A stretch of 64,000 nt of DNA from Ryuthela nishihirai (Eukaryota; Arthropoda; Arachnida; Araneae; Heptathelidae), in NCBI GenBank assembly GCA_038380435.1, contig JAWZYU010000011.1, forward strand, positions 79,977,501 through 80,041,500, given 5' to 3'. Position numbers and translations under genes: made by a program. Shown in pieces: positions 43,030 to 55,706 of the stretch. The notes under the pieces were generated by a model, which worked only from the letters and a program-made list of their open reading frames with translations, was not told the origin of the DNA and did not search any database. The stretch's first letter is position 1; the number at the start of each line of letters is the position of its first letter.

Positions 43030-43205
43030 TGTATTTTTCTTTTGCGGATTTAAAAACAATGACCTCTTTTGATTCTGTTGACCGCTATAATTTGTGGTTA
43101 GTGCTGTACTCCGAAAAAGTTAGTTGATATAATAGGGATAGCGGTGATGGGAGTACTACTAGAGTTCAATAAGACCGTATTTTCAGTTTGGTCACTGATT
43201 AAGTG
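43030..43205 (+). mobile_element. Internal RTE-like LINE fragment
   Basis: Reads as a rearranged piece of the RT domain of the element at 56555-60142. FDSVDRYNLWLV corresponds to FDSVDRHNLWLI, followed after a deletion by STTR-V, corresponding to STSGVRQ. Short, with a large internal deletion. Confidence 0.65.
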
Positions 43206-44677
43206 AAAAAAAGCTAACGAAAACGTTCGTTTAAAAAGCTAACGAAACTAGCTTTTTACTTAGAACTATTGAAAAGAGTTGTAATAAGGTTCAACAGAGA
43301 TGTGAATTGATCATCTGGGTGAACAGTAGTGGTGAGTGGTGTTTTATTTTGTTTTTCTTTAATGAGAGTATTCTTCTCTTAGTTTCCCACTTTCTATCTC
43401 GGGAGCTATGAGACAGGTGATGTGATATGAGAAAAAAAAAACAGGCAATGCAACCTTTTCGAATCTGTGGAGAATTAAGCAAATACATCAACATTAAAAG
43501 TGCACCTCAGTTTATTTTGACGTTTTTAATACAAATTTGAAAAAGCTGTAAACAGAATGCCATTGATTTTAGGTGTTAATTCTGTATCTTGTGCATTAGA
43601 TATTTCCAATATGTAATGAAGGATTCATCAACACCGCTGATTATAGTGTATATTATATTAGATTATAGGTGGGGAGGGGGCGTCTCAATTGGTTATGTTG
43701 GCAACATGTGCACGCTATTAGCCAATAGTTATGAACAATATGCCTAGATCTTCAGAAAAATAAGGGGACCTAGAATGTGAATGGTGAACTTAAACTGTTT
43801 TTAAAGGAGTGTTTTTTTTTTGTTAGAATTAAGTGAAACAGCATTGTCTCAAGACCGATTGAACCCTAAACTGTTTAGTCTAGTTTAGCATCCCTATGTA
43901 ATGGTTGAAGGATTAGGTTTATTGATTTGAAGTAGCAGCAGCAAATAACATGATTTAAAAATAAATAAGCCGAAAGAACACTGATTTTTCATAAGATGAA
44001 AGTACACTGATTTTTTTCATGCAAGAAGCATGAGTATCTTCAATAGTATTAATACTTGTCTCAAAACGAGTATCAAAAATATAAGTTTCTTTCTTAATAA
44101 CTATAACAAATATAATACGAGGTTTTGTTTCGGTGAGCAATAATGTTATTAATAAAGATGTCCCTAGATATTCATATTAAAACCTTTTGGGAAATCGAAA
44201 ACAATCTTTCTCCCATGCACCTTTGTGCTCTCAATAACAAAACAATTATTAATAGATATTTCACATATGAAATAGATAATAGGAATTCCCCCCCCCCTTT
44301 TTTTCCAATATAAATATATATTAAAAATGAACAATTACTAATTAAATCAAATGTAATTCATACAGAAACAATTTCAAAAATAATAAACTATATTTACAGA
44401 TAGCGTTCTTACACAAATAAGTGATACATTGCAAGGTTGAAGTTTTTTTTTTTCTCAAATGCTTAAGATTTTCACAAAATATATACATCTCCTAGGTGCA
44501 GAGAATTATCCATGTGAAGTATGAATCTCTACACATAGTATTTGTTTACGAAAATCAACTAGTTTCTCTAGCACAGCATTATCTACTTACAGTTTGCAAA
44601 AGCTTTATAATGTCCATGTGCTAGGGTATCACAACCATTGCAAAGTATGTATCTTTTATCGTCAAAAGGTGAGAGTC
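43206..44677. other. No feature recognised
   Basis: AT-rich DNA downstream of the Polinton polymerase relic. I looked for other Polinton genes here (integrase, ATPase, capsid) and saw none. Confidence 0.45.
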
Positions 44678-44805
44678 CTATCGTGAAGCTATGGTATTAA
44701 ATATATGGCCACTACTTGAAATTTTCACTTCAATATGTTGAGGCGACTTATTTAGTAAACAGTGCTCATAATCACAATAACAGATGTTTTCTCTGACTGC
44801 TCTCC

Positions 44806-45476
44806 TTCCCCCCCCCCCGATAGGGGACCACCTTGTCGTGGTGGGGGGACCTAGGGCCCAGCAACCCGGCTGAGGCTTTGCCGGCCGGGGTGGTCCCCAG
44901 CTGGAGCATTGACGAAGGATTTGCCGGCTGGATTGGTCCCCAGCTGGAGCATTGACGAAGGATTTGCCGGCTGGATTGGTCCCCAGCTGGAGCATTGCCG
45001 AAGGCTTTGCCGGTTGGGGTGGTCCCCAGCTGGAGCATTGCGAGGCCAACCAAGGCCGCTGACCAGTCAGTAGACCGGTTGGATGGTGACGGTGTCCGAG
45101 GCCTCACCAATCAGGAGCTCTGGGGAGCTGTTCGAGGGCTCTGCTGAATGGTCTGAGCCCGCCTAGTAGGCACGAGCCCTCAAAAAAAAAAGTCTGGGTC
45201 TTACTAAGAGTCACCACCCCGGACGGCGAGCGAACTTGGATATATATATCCTTGTTCATGGCTAACCGGGGAATAGATTAAAGTAAGGTTTCTTCCGGTG
45301 GTCAGCTTTCCTTTTATAGGACTGCTGCCATGTGAGGCTGGGGTTGAGGTGCGCCTATAGGGCGTATTCCTTGCCCCCGGCTCTAGATAAGCACGGCTCT
45401 TCATAACCAGGTAGTGCTGTACAAGCGGAACCGGGAATTGCCGTGGTTGCATAAGATCGCAACAAAAGAGATTCAT
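44806..45476. mobile_element. 671-bp GC-rich insertion with 12-bp target duplication
   Basis: Flanked by TGACTGCTCTCC at 44794-44805 and 45477-45488; removing it restores continuity of the polymerase relic. It starts with a C-run followed by GGGGACCACCTTGTCGTGG, a motif I associate with 5' ends of some invertebrate LINEs, and contains four tandem 43-bp units (44874-45045). There is no poly-A tail and no coding region. It could be a LINE 5'-end fragment or a non-autonomous retroelement. Confidence 0.85.
44874..45045. repeat. 43-bp tandem repeat, four units
   Basis: Units read GGATTTGCCGGCTGGATTGG, then TCCCCAGCTGGAGCATTG. Minus-strand open frames across it contain repeated QCSSWG/LQLG phrases that simply mirror the units. 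Confidence 0.92.
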
Positions 45477-48400
45477 TGACTGCTCTCCATGTAACACCCT
45501 TTGCTGTTTTATTTTCTCCTTCTGTTAAAAGACAAAACATTAGCAGGTATACCATCCATTCTGTTCTGAGCACTAAATAAAAAATGTTCAGGAGAGTAAG
45601 ATGAGATGTCAAATAAGTGCATGTCGTTCTTCATGTCCATCTAAACATCCTAGGTCTCAATCTCATAGCACAGAGAATCTGTGTCTGTAAATAATTGTTT
45701 TGCCTTTTTTCCCTACTTCTGGAATATGTGCTCATAATGAAATTGGTACATAAGAGTTTTGCTCAAGTCAAGAATGGTGAAACCGGCATATATGGGCCTA
45801 TTAAGCTTTAACACAATTTTCTTCATCTGTATGGCGACAAGATTCTCATTAAAGATACGAAAGGCATGAAATGCAGGAGATGAAACTAACTTTTAAAGTT
45901 TTCTTCTCTTTCTGAACGAGTTGAATATTCACATGGTTCCTGAGGTTCTCCATTGTTTTTCCAAAAACAGCGTTGTTCATTAATTTAAAGAAGTCTTTTG
46001 AGAAATCACTTCTGCTTGTTTCTTTCGATTAGTGTTGAATTCTATGTGACTTCATCCAGGGCAACTGTGTAAATAATAACATTCGATGTACCTTTTTCAG
46101 CTTCATTCCTAATAAGTAGAGCTGAAGATTTAGGTAATGTAGAATGTATTTCTCTTTGTTATATAAATTTGGTGTTTCCCCATTCCACATGGATGAAATA
46201 ATCCTATATAATCCTAAGTGTAATCCTAACTGCTTTACACGGAACTTTTCAGGTGTGAATGGATAATCACTGTGAGCATTATACAGTGATTTGGGGCATT
46301 CTATGTCAACTTCTAAGATGCACCCTGTTTTAGAGTGAAGAGGAATATTTAAAATATCCAATTTTTCAATATCTGCGTGGCTTAATCATTGGAATTCACT
46401 TATTGGTAAACTCTGAGATATTGCCCACCAAATATAAATTGTTTGCATCTAGGTATAAAATGTATTTTGAAGGTTTCTCAATTTCAAAGTCATTTAAATA
46501 TTTATTATTTGCTTTACTACAACGGTTAGATATCATGGATATTCCACCACAAATACCTTTTCAATGAATAAATGCATATCCAGATCGGTAAGCAATTTTA
46601 ATTTCACATCAGTCATTTTCAAACAGGCTTGCTATGGAACTGTATACACATGACAAGGATCAATACCATATGTCATGTTTTGACATCCATTGGATCCAGG
46701 GATCAATACCATTGTCATGTGTTTCGAACACACCAGCAAGCAAAAGTGTATCACTTCTGTCGTATATATCATGGTACTCCCAGAGATTTTGCACATCAAA
46801 GGCTTCGCACCCAGATTGAGCATGTTCCTAGTCATCTTCTGATGTCATTTCTCCGATGAGTTGGCTAAAAAATGCTTCACGGTGTAGTAAATTTTTTTCC
46901 TAAAAAATTTCACAACTGTCAACGTATTTATATGGTAGACACCTTTTCTCAGACACAAATGCATTTTTGAAAATTCTGTATACATGCTTAAATTAAAATT
47001 TTAAACTTCTCAATGGACAAGTTCGTAACCAACTTTTCTAGTGACGTGTTTAGAAACCGAAATGAGTCTATAAAGTGGAGTTCCAGGGGAGAAAGTAATA
47101 TACTTTTCCATGTTATTAACGATACATTTTAATTCGTCTACTTTTAATATTTCCAATTTCTTCCATTACGAGGTGGCCATCATATCCTCTGAGGTTATGA
47201 ATGATAACAGGGATTTTTTTAGCAATCTTGAAATTTAAATTGCATGCATTGTGAGAGCAGCACCTCGGTATTTTCCAGTAATGTGGCAGTGGTCACGGAC
47301 ACGGTTTGCTCCTAACGGTTTCTTACAACTATGACATATATCTGTTTTTTTGGAATACTCTCTCATCTTTAATACACACTTGCATTGGTTTAATTTCATT
47401 CAAGATGCTGTGGGTCTTCCTCTTTTCATAAATGATGTAAAAAAGTGTCCACGACGTTTTCTCCTCTATAAACAACAGGTGGTTTGCAGCTTTGTCCACA
47501 GGCACAATTAATTACCAAATAAGAAAATCCACAAAGTTTGTGATTAGAAACGACAGTGTTATGAGAAGTTTCAGGATTTGGTGTACAAGTATCCACATTC
47601 TTCAACAAAGATTTAAAATCTGCATATATTACATATGGTACTCTTAACTGGTAAGAGTAATTGTCAAATTTCACCAATTTGTCAGTTTCACTAGGTAATT
47701 TGATTTTCTGAGGACTGTGCTCTCGGCAATAATTTAGATGTTCCTCTCAAGTTTCTTTCGTCCTAAATTTTCGACGTAATTGCAGTAGAATGCTACTCCG
47801 TTATGCTTTGTCAATACACTCAGCAGCCTGCTTATATTTTTAATGTAGCAATAATCATTCATCATCTGAGAGCAGCAAAGGATTACTGTTCTTCAGACCA
47901 TGTACAAGTAACATAAAGATAAAATATATCACAAAACCATAGACATCTATCGAGAGATCATTACTTTTTTCGAAAATTTCTACTTGTGCTCAAGTTACTG
48001 GAAAACTTAGACCTATGGTATTTTAACTCACTTTCGAAATGTTCATAATTGCTAAGGCGATCTGCCTGATCTTTTACTGGATGAAGAGCAGCTAAAATAG
48101 ACCAAATAAAGCACTTCTGATAATTATTGCGTACATTTACAATAGCATGTTTCACTTGTAATTCACGAGATACGGGAAAGAAACTGGAGCCAGCTAGAGA
48201 CATGTATTTCCCAACATTTAATTCTGCTTGCACGACCTTATTTAGCAGCCATCCACTCTGGAGTTCTTCATACTCATCAAAAAGAGGCTTTGATTTTTTC
48301 ATAGGCTGATAGTAAATCCTTCTTTACAAAATAATCTTCAAGACTAATATAGCATTTGCTCCGGAAATACGGATGACTATATTCAAAAGCTGAAGGGTCG

Positions 48401-48830
48401 ACCTTTCTTTTAAATTGCACCTGCACAACTAGATACAACTTAATATTCCGTTTTAAGCTTATTTCTACTTTTTGGATGCCATCCAACTCATCACGAGAAG
48501 CATCAAGGAAAATAAGTTAAATCCTTTTCTTTCTTCATTAGGAAACAGTTTACACATAAATAGTTCTTTTTACCACATCTGCAAATTCACGGGGATCATT
48601 GCAAATTTTCGTCTGTGGTGGTTCACCAATGTCAAACTTTGTTTGCTTCCGTTTCTTCACTTGCTTTACGAGGCCTTTGAACATGCTGCACATAGCTGTC
48701 TTTCATGCGAAATGTCTTGCATATGAATCGAGCTCACTACAACAGTTTTACTCCTTCGTGAGATCTTTTATGACGTGCCAAGCCAGTTGAATAAGAAAAA
48801 CTTTACCACAAATTTCACATGGAAACATTT

Positions 48831-49319
48831 TTAAGAGTAACGACTCCTCTCATATTAGAGATAATTCACCTAACTATCGAACTCAACGCATATAAAACAT
48901 TACGACTGTAGAAAGGAAGTCTTTAATTGCATAGTGTTAATACTTGTTCACTTATAAATCCGTGGGGATTAAGACCGCCATCTCAGTTATAGTTTAACAT
49001 AATCCGTCTCCTCAGTTCTGGACCACTTTGTAAGTCATTCCGATGGAAATCCTATCATCTGGTCCATGAGCTAATGTTGTCAGAGGTTGCTGTGTGTATC
49101 TGTGAGACTAGGGCCAACATAGTGTAGAGCAGTGACCATAGATTTTGGCGAAAGGCTTTTGGCCGCAAGCTGTCTTTATATGTTGATCGAGATAGCAACT
49201 TAAGGTCTTTCAATGTCTGTTGTCCGTGGGAGAGGGGAAAATGGGAAGGGGGAATCCAAAGATATCCAGTAATGGTTTAGTTTGAAAGTGTGGCCTGTGT
49301 GGGCACTGAAAAAAAAGCC
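48831..49319. other. No feature recognised
   Basis: Between the Polinton polymerase relic and the 3' side of the I-like LINE. No Polinton inverted terminal repeat was recognised. Confidence 0.45.
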
Positions 49320-50763
49320 AGTTTATGAAAAAATGACCCTTCTCTCAGGAGAAAGGGGGAGGGGGTTGCAAATGGGGTGGGTGGATTACGTGAATTAGAA
49401 TGAAATGGTAAAATTCCTTAAAGAAGATTTTTTCTTCTTTGTTTCTTCCCCCGTGGCCAAGGGGTTTGCCTGGGGGGAGTAAAATTTGGTGGTTATCTTG
49501 AAAATTGTGGGAGGGAGGGGGCAAAGTTTGTACAGGTAGGTTAACTTTACCACGTGCACCGTAGTGCAGTGAAAACCTAGTACAGGGGAAATGGGAAGAC
49601 CAGTCAATGGGCCTTAAAGAAGAAAAAAAAGATGGGAATTGAAGAATAAATTGGGGTTTTTGGGAATTGTTGAGTATTGTATCCTTGAAGGTGAGGGGGA
49701 GGAATGCTTCTAGTGAAGTGGAAATTAATGGGAAGGGGTTGACAAAAGGCAAGTCAGTGGTCAGGCACTGAGAGCTGTCAAATGTGTGTGATGGTGTGAG
49801 AGAAAATTAGGAAAAATTGAAATTTGGATAAAAGTTGGCAGTTTGAGAGTGTACTGTGCAAGGAGTCAATAGTGAAACTATATGCAATGATATTAGATGG
49901 GTGTGGTTCATAAATTTTTTCTTCTTCCATTTTTGTATTGTAGTTTTGGCTCAGATTGTTTCTTGGCCAATGAGTATGAACAGTGGTAGCAGTAGTTAAA
50001 TCTATTAATGAAAATTGAGAACTGCATGAAAAGTGTCCAAAGAGCATCATTTTTGTCCTTATATGGATCTTTTAACAAACAGAGAACTACAAAAAACAAG
50101 ATGGTAAGGAGGGAGAGGAGTTAATCTTGCCAGTTTGTTGAATATAGGAGACAAGTGCAGTAAAATGGGCCTGTTTGTGTTTGTGGGAAGGATTGAGTAT
50201 TGTTTGTATGGACTCCTAAATTTGCAAGTTGGTGATAGAAGTTGTTTCTTTGTGTTATGTAGAGTGTAGTAGAAAATGAGGGATGTCTTCTATCGCCTGG
50301 CAGTTAGGGCAGAGTGCTGAGGGGTCTTTGTTGATTAGGAATAGGTCTCTATTTTGATTAGTTCTGCCCGTGCAGAGCCTGTGTATAGACGTTTGTGCTT
50401 TTCTGGGCAAGTAGTGGAAAAAAAATTGTTTGTGGAGTGTTTTCTACTGTGGCTCTGAAGGTGTTTTTGATGCTGGAGTGTTGGGCCCATGTATTGTGGA
50501 AGTTAGTTTTGTGAATTTTAATATGTTGTGCACATGGGGTGATGGTGTGATAATTTGGTGTGGGGAGGGTGAGTGCTTGTTTGGCAAGTTGGTCAGCAGT
50601 TTCATTTTGGGGAATGTTGCAATGAGATGGAATCCAATGTAAAGTAAGTTTTACCAATAGCTAAGAAATTGTTTTTGTATGTGGTAGAGGGAATAATTTT
50701 GTGTGATATCTATGCTGTTTTGTAGGGCAGGCTTAGAGTCAGTAAAAATGTGGATATGTTGTT

Positions 50764-50836
50764 TCTTAAGGGGAGGTAGCCCATTCTAATTTCTTAAGGG
50801 GAGGTAGCCCATTCTTAAGGGGAGGTAGTCCATTCT
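50764..50836. repeat. Three short tandem repeats within the LINE
   Basis: CTTAAGGGGAGGTAGCCCAT occurs three times within about 70 bp inside the RNase H part of the LINE, a local expansion that disrupts the frame. Confidence 0.85.
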
Positions 50837-53559
50837 ATTCTATCCTGTGGATTGCTGCAAGTTGTGTTGGTGCTATTAAAAGCATGGTTGAGTTTTATTT
50901 TATGTGCACTGTAGGGTTGGGCAATAAAATGCAGCTGATCCATTAGTTGTGTTAGGAATGTGGGAGCCATCTGTAAAAATGATGATATCAGTGGTGGGGA
51001 TGTGTGATATGATTTGTTCAGCAGCAGTTTGTAGTTCAAGGGGATGGTGATTTTTTTTTCAGTGTGATGTTGGGGAGACCGAGTTGAATGTTGGGCATTT
51101 TAATTTGCCAAAAGAGAAGTGTGTGTTTGGGAGAGAAAATTTTTATATGCTTCCAGGTGAGGGTATGAAGGGTGCTGTTTAATAATGTATGCAGTGGGAG
51201 AAGTGTTGTCAGGTGAGTCAATTCTTCTAAGTGCAAGGTGAGTGGGGTTGAAGTGTTTCATTTTTATGTAGTGACTCCATGTGAGAAGTTGTCTTTTTAT
51301 TGTGAGGGGGGGCATATGTTTGCCAGGTTTGGGCAGCCAGTTTTGAGGTCCAGTGCAAGTTTAATGGCTCTTGTCTGTATTGTTTTAAGTTTTTGAATGT
51401 TTGTGTGTGAGGCTGTGTTCAGTGATGTGAGTCCATATTCCAGCTTAGAGTTGAGAAATGATTTAATAAATGTAATCACTAGCACCCCATGTTGTCCTAG
51501 TTTGGCTGTGAGTATGTTGAGTGTTCCATTAAATGTGTGTTTGATGTAATTAGTGTGGTGATTCCATGTCAGCTTGTGGTCAATAATTAGCCCTAAGTAT
51601 TTGTAGTGTGTGACAATGGGTACATTAGTATTATTGATTGTAATTGTAGGGGAATTGGGAGATATGTGTTTGCATGTAATGGATAAAACTGCAGATTTAG
51701 GTGCAGAGATGGCTAGTCACCATTTGGTGGTGAAGTCATGGATCAGGTTGACTGCATTTTGTAGGCTTTGTATTGTTATTAAAATTAGGAAGTGGTCATT
51801 TTGCCATGTTGAGTAGTGAAGCTGCCATGTAATATGTCTGGAGTGAATAGTGTGAGGTCAAGAACAGACTCATAGGGGGTTTGCTATAGGTGGGTGTACC
51901 ATCATTGTGTATGGCCAAGTTGAAGTGGTGTGTGAATTGTTCTATGATACTGAATGGTGTGTATGTTTTTCCCTGTGGTCCAAAGCACATCATCAGCAAA
52001 ACTGGAGCAAGAGATATGTTTAGGTAGTGTTTTAGGTAGATTATGTAAAAGTATGTTAAATAGTGTAGGGGGAAACCACACTGCCCTGTGGAAGTCCCGT
52101 TTATAGATTATGTGGATCAGAAAAGGTAGTCCCCAGCTGGACTTTGATTTTTCTGTGAGTGAGAAAATTGTTGAAGAACTGAAGCATATTCCCAGTGATG
52201 CCAAGTTGTTGGAGTTTGTATAGTATGCTGGTATGTGAGGCAGTATCAAAAGCAGAGGTGAGGTCTAGAAAGACACAGCATAGAATTTCTTTGTTGCTGA
52301 TAGCAAGTTCTGCTGAAGTGATAATGTCAAAGAAATTGTCTGTGGTTGACCTGTGCTTTCTAAAGCCAGTTTGGCATGTGGGGAGAGTGTTATTGACATG
52401 GAGGAAGAATTTTAGTCTTGAGAGCACCATTCTTTCTAGAACTTTGAGTATGCATGATGTTAAAGCAATTGGTCTATATGAAGAAATTTCAGCTACTGGT
52501 TTGTGTGGCTTTAAAATTGGGATGATGTGTATGTCTTCCTATTCTGATGGGAAGGTGTGGGTTTGCCAGCAGCTACTGTAGATGTGTAGCAAGGTGCTGA
52601 GTGTAGTGGGTCCAAAAATTTTTATTGCTTTGTATGTGATGCGATCTGGGCCAGGTGTACTTTTAGATTTGGCTTGTTGAATGGCAGCAGTTAATTCAAT
52701 AATTGTGAATGGGAGGTTGATGGCGGGAAGTTTGCAAGTTGAGTTAAAATCAATAATGCTTTCAGTGTGTATTTGCTTGGGGGGTGGGGGGGGGGTGAGG
52801 TGTGTTACAGAGATTTGCCCCTTGCTTAGTGGATAGATTATTCTTCCAGATGATGCTATGCCAAGGGGCAAGTGGTTGTGCCTGGGACTTTAGTGTTCTA
52901 CTGGTTGACCAAATGAGAGTTGAGTCTGTTCTAGGATTGATTGTATTGCAGTATTGTCTCCACTCCTTTCTTTTAATGCTGAGTCTCAATTTTCTGAGTT
53001 TGGCATTAGCTTGATTGAATGTTGTGATGGCAGGTATTGTGGGGGTGTCTTCTATTTTCTTCCTAATTTGAAGTTGTGATGTTATGGCTGGATAATTTTT
53101 TTTATAAATCCAGTCATATGTTTGGTAGTGAATTTATTTGATTGAAAACTTGGGTTGATGCAAGTGTAAAGGGATGTGATGTTGTTTGGTGATTGTGTGA
53201 TTTTATTGTCACAGTTGGAGGAGAAATTGTGCCAGTTGAATATGTGTTTTTGTAGTGTAAGCAGTTGGCTTAAGGTCTTGTACTGTTATTAAAATTGGGA
53301 AGTGGTCACTTTGCCATGTTGAGTAGTGAAGCTGCCATGTGATATGTCTGGAGTGGAGAGTGTGAGGTCAAGAACAGACTCATAGGGGAGTTTGCTATAG
53401 GTGGGTGTACTATCATTGTGTATGGCCAAGTTGAAGTGGTGTGTGGATATCACTTCAGCAGAACTTTATGTGCAGACATATGTGCATTTATATCATTTAT
53501 AAATGATATAAATTAATATTTATATTATTAATTAATATTTATATTATTTATGCATTTAT

Positions 53560-53665
53560 ATCATATTATTTTATCCACTTTTACACAAGAACTTTATGTG
53601 CAGACATTATGTTGCATTTAAATCCACTTTTACACAAGAACTTTATGTGCAGACATTATGTGCAT
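53560..53665. repeat. Tandem repeat inside the LINE endonuclease
   Basis: CTTTTACACAAGAACTTTAT and the following GTGCAGACATTATG recur with a period of about 50 bp, with a partial third copy at 53464. It follows the DFNAHN motif and is accompanied by an AT-rich insertion (53500-53560). Confidence 0.8.
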
Positions 53666-54399
53666 TAAAATCCACCAGAAACAATGTTTGGTCCTGAAGA
53701 GAGGGATAAAATGTGGGTAAAATCATTAATGAGTGTGTTTAGTGATATGTGTTGTGTGGGGAAGAAATAAATATTATAAATGTTGAAGCAGGTGTCTTGA
53801 ATTTTAATATTGACTCCAATGATTTCCATGTATGGGTAAGTGTTTTGCACAATGGGGAAATTTTTTATGTACAAGTGTAGTGGCATTGGAGTGATTTTTA
53901 GTGGTGGTGGTGGTGGAGTTGTATATAATGTAGTGTTTATATTTAAAGTTATCAGGAATTATGGCTTCATTTAGTGCAATAATAGAGATAATGTGTGTGT
54001 TGGTGAGAGATTTTAATTCATGTAATTTATTGGGTAGGGACCTACAGTTCCAGTGGATGCAAGTGTAGTTTGGTGTGTTGTCAGGGGGGAAGGCAATGGA
54101 ACTATAGGTGTAAAAGGGAAGGGGAGAGTTTAAATAATGTGTTGGAGAAGTGAAAAGATGGTTTGGAGAGCAAGGTTGAGTTGTGGGGACCTAGTTTTTG
54201 GTGGTAGAAGAGCATCAATGAGGGGGATTAGAACTTGTATGATTGAGGTGTGGAACCAGGATGTGTTGTGGTCTGGAAAGGTATTTTATTTTGTGAAGGT
54301 GACTTTTTGGCCCTGGTTCTTCTTAAATAGTTATTCTTTGCTCTTCTAGTGGAGAACTTTGGTGAAGTGGGAGGTGACTGTTGTGTTTAAGATTGTATG

Positions 54400-55706
54400 T
54401 TGATTTCCTCATCTGTGATGGCAATATAGTCTTGCAGGCACGGGGTGGGGGGTGAAGTTTATAAGAGAGAGAGAGTGGTGGGGTGGAGGTGCTACATATG
54501 AAGTGGAGGGAGTGGTTATGTTGTGGGTAGTTGCTTTTGTGGCAGTGTGAGTGGGGATTGGAAGTGGCAATAGAGGTTGTGTAGAAGGTTTGCTTGCTGT
54601 TTTGTTGTAAGGGGAGTTTTTGTTAGGTTTCTGTGAAGGGGGTTGGGAGTTGATGGGTGTGGTGGATGTAGCTGCAGTTTTAATTTGAATGGCCCTTAAT
54701 CTAGCAGGGCATTTTCCATAAGTGGCCACATGGGCCCCACCACAGTTGCAGTAGAGAAGAGGTTTGTCTCTCTCTTACATTCATGTGACATGTGGGACTG
54801 TGTGCAGAATTTGCATCTAGCTGCTGAATGACATATTTTAATTATGTGGCCATGTCTCTGACATTTAATGCATTGTGGTGAAGGTTTAGTGTATGAGGTG
54901 ACTGGGTAGGTTGAATGTCCAAGTTCAATGGGTGAGGGGAGGGGAAGAGAGTTAGAGTACAACTTTAATTGTGTTCCTCCTTACCATCACTCCTTCCACA
55001 GTTTTGTGTGCATAGGTTATACTTTTAATTCTGTGTACATTGTACTCAGTGAGGGCGTCTAAAATGCTATCGTCAAGAAATTTATCGACATACTCAATTC
55101 TGCCATATGGTTTTGTGTAAGATTCAGGGTGTTTTGTTTTTATAGGTATACTTGCTATGCGTGTGAGGGCCATTAATTATTTGGCTTGAGTGGAGTTTCT
55201 GACCTTCACAAGGTACTCTCCTCTGTGTGTAAACCTGGATTCAATAAGCTTCTCGATAACTGCATTAATTTACTTTGTTAAGGTGTTGATATTCCCCTTT
55301 TTTTTAGATCTGTGGGGGTTGAGAAGAGTAGCACAGGAACGTAGTCTTCATCAGAGTAGGTATCACAGGAAAAATCGTTCTCTGAATTGTTGGAAGGTTT
55401 CCTGGATCTTTTTCTATTTTGAACAACAGTCCAAGAATTATTAGAGTCCTGTGTGTGCATGGGTTCAGGATTATTAATGGTAATTGTGTTGGAAGTGATC
55501 TGTTTAGATTGGGAGGAAGAAGTATTTTCAGTTGTTGATGTGTGTGTTGGATGGATATTGGAGTTATTAATTAAATTTGGGACTGAAAGACTTCTATCTG
55601 AGGGTAACAAGTTGCTGCATGTTGAGATCGCCGGTGCACTAGCCCCACTCACAGATGCCATACAGACCTGTCTGGAAGCTTGGGAAAGCATCTGTTCGCA
55701 GCTCAT
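54400..55706 (-). pseudogene. LINE ORF1 (Gag-like) with zinc knuckles
   Basis: Nucleic-acid-binding protein of the I-like LINE. The best start is MSCEQMLSQASRQ at 55706. The first 140 residues are Ser/Thr/Asn-rich and end with NSWTVVQNRKRSRK. A second block (55173-54952) contains YVDKFLDDSILDALTEY and RRNTIKVVL. Then come zinc knuckles CIKCQRHGHIIKIC and CKFCTQSHMSHEC, and a third, frameshifted, ending in YGKCPARL (54730). The tail is Pro/Thr-rich. Frame changes near 55270, 54955 and 54700 break it. Confidence 0.82.

Larger units (their letters stand above)
44678..48830 (-). pseudogene. Maverick/Polinton protein-primed DNA polymerase B, decayed
   Basis: Would replicate a Maverick/Polinton element. 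Reading right to left on the minus strand: two C2H2-like finger remnants (48830-48640; FPCEICGKVF is the first), then FRSKCYISL and LLSAYEKIKASF (48486-48277), and a conserved N-terminal block with SGWLLNKVVQAELNVGKY and KCFIWSILAALHPV (48302-47961). The exonuclease region has VPYVIYADFKSLL (47630), followed by YHDIYDRSDTLLLAGVF (about 46800), LDANNLY-like and LEVDIECPKSLYNAHSDYP (46350-46260), FGKTMENLRNHV (about 45960) and the catalytic palm box FTDTDS (45674-45691). The AKGV block is last (45520). Stops and frameshifts occur throughout, and a 671-bp insertion lies at 44806-45476. Full length would be about 1100 residues. No other Polinton gene is seen nearby. Confidence 0.88.
50090..54399 (-). 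pseudogene. LINE ORF2: endonuclease, RT, RNase H
   Basis: Right to left: an apurinic-type endonuclease with VDFNAHN-like (mutated from GDFNAHN) near 53670 and GxPTY-SKLPYES, LDLTLSTPDISH near 53390; reverse transcriptase with KSKSTPGPDRITYKAIK (52650), TGFRKHRSTTDNFFD (52370), FLDLTSAFDTASH (52250) and the active-site box FADDVLW (52000); then LEYGLTSLNTAS (51430). RNase H follows, with an IFTDGSH-like motif near 50960 and LHWIPSHCNIPQNETADQLA (50640-50580). The end has CPNCQAIEDIPHFLLHS (50310), a zinc-binding tail. Many frameshifts are present. Part of the endonuclease segment is duplicated into the RT region (51772-51945). Confidence 0.85.

Noticed and set aside
43206..44677. Further Polinton genes next to the polymerase relic
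   Set aside because: I looked for integrase, ATPase, protease and capsid motifs on both strands and saw none.
44678..45110. Minus-strand frames with repeated Trp-Gly-Pro and Leu-Gln-Leu-Gly phrases
   Set aside because: They come from the 43-bp tandem repeats of the GC-rich insertion and run into the Polinton relic; not a gene.
52195..52581. Plus-strand frames across the I-like LINE (also at 50430, 54137 and 55453)
   Set aside because: They are antisense to clear RT, RNase H and ORF1 motifs and have no motifs of their own.
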